Below, piece by piece: positions 5,839 through 5,857 of a DNA stretch of 5,857 nt (the stretch's first letter is position 1; each line of letters starts with the position of its first letter). The position numbers were made by a program, and so were the translations under genes. The notes below the pieces were generated by a model. That model was not told where the DNA came from, ran no database searches, and worked only from the letters and a program-made list of their open reading frames with translations. The stretch spans positions 1-5,857 of the forward strand of contig CAMODR010000094.1 of assembly GCA_946611495.1 (NCBI GenBank), read 5' to 3'. The DNA is from an uncultured Methanobrevibacter sp. Its GTDB lineage: Archaea > Methanobacteriota > Methanobacteria > Methanobacteriales > Methanobacteriaceae.

Positions 5839-5857
5839 TTAAATAATGATTATTTGG
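5839..5857. repeat. Palindromic 19-bp direct repeat, copy 2 (ends at window edge)
   Basis: This is identical to the copy at 5792-5810 and offset by 47 bases. It ends at the last base of the window, so the repeat may extend further and more copies may follow. The spacer between copies (5811-5838) contains ttattggct, similar to but not the same as the repeat's end. Confidence 0.7.

Noticed and set aside
5787..5857. CRISPR array
   Set aside because: Only two copies of a 19-bp A/T element are present with a 28-base spacer. Repeat length and composition do not fit, and no cas gene is in the window.

Overview
The window is dominated by one very large, intact gene on the + strand (252-5678, 1808 codons). 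It is flanked by short, extremely AT-rich noncoding DNA (251 bases upstream, 179 downstream). Several traits point to a methanogenic archaeon of the Methanobacteriales, most likely Methanobrevibacter or a close relative: strong A/T bias in intergenic DNA and third codon positions, T-tract termination, and an adhesin-like surface-protein layout (signal peptide, Asn/Ser/Asp-rich spacer, single C-terminal membrane anchor with a short charged tail). The organism is inferred from style; no rRNA or other marker is present.

The protein is a CobN/ChlH/BchH-family chelatase large-subunit homologue. Family landmarks occur in the expected order: NYPPGK at about residue 622, GPEPQRG at 838, APTHQY at 859, HxxHEWLPGK at 885, a WCVETARDDG block at 1214, RIDVT..SGLFRD at 1280, LDNDDFF..GG at 1462 and NPEWIKGM at 1518. 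Unlike the cytoplasmic cobaltochelatase subunit CobN, it has an N-terminal signal peptide (1-24), a roughly 170-residue low-complexity spacer before the chelatase domain, a CCDCSC cysteine cluster right after it, a Ser/Asn/Asp-rich stalk, and a C-terminal transmembrane helix (about 1771-1790) followed by an acidic tail. The predicted topology puts the chelatase-like domain outside the membrane, tethered to the cell surface.

Layout: 1-251 holds the probable promoter and leader (a candidate TATA-like stretch near 117-130, a loose direct repeat of about 50 bp, and a GGAG ribosome binding site at 241-244). 252-5678 is the gene. 5671-5690 is a small AT-only inverted repeat over the stop codon. 5709-5764 is a run of T tracts typical of archaeal termination. 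5787-5857 holds a 14-bp palindrome and two identical 19-bp copies of a palindromic element, the second ending exactly at the window edge. These may be operator-like sites for a gene beyond the window.

The main point of interest is biochemical. Chelation by this family in the cytoplasm depends on ATP-driven AAA+ partner subunits, yet this homologue appears to be exported. It may therefore bind or capture a metal, tetrapyrrole or corrinoid at the surface rather than act as a classical cobalt chelatase. That role is inference.
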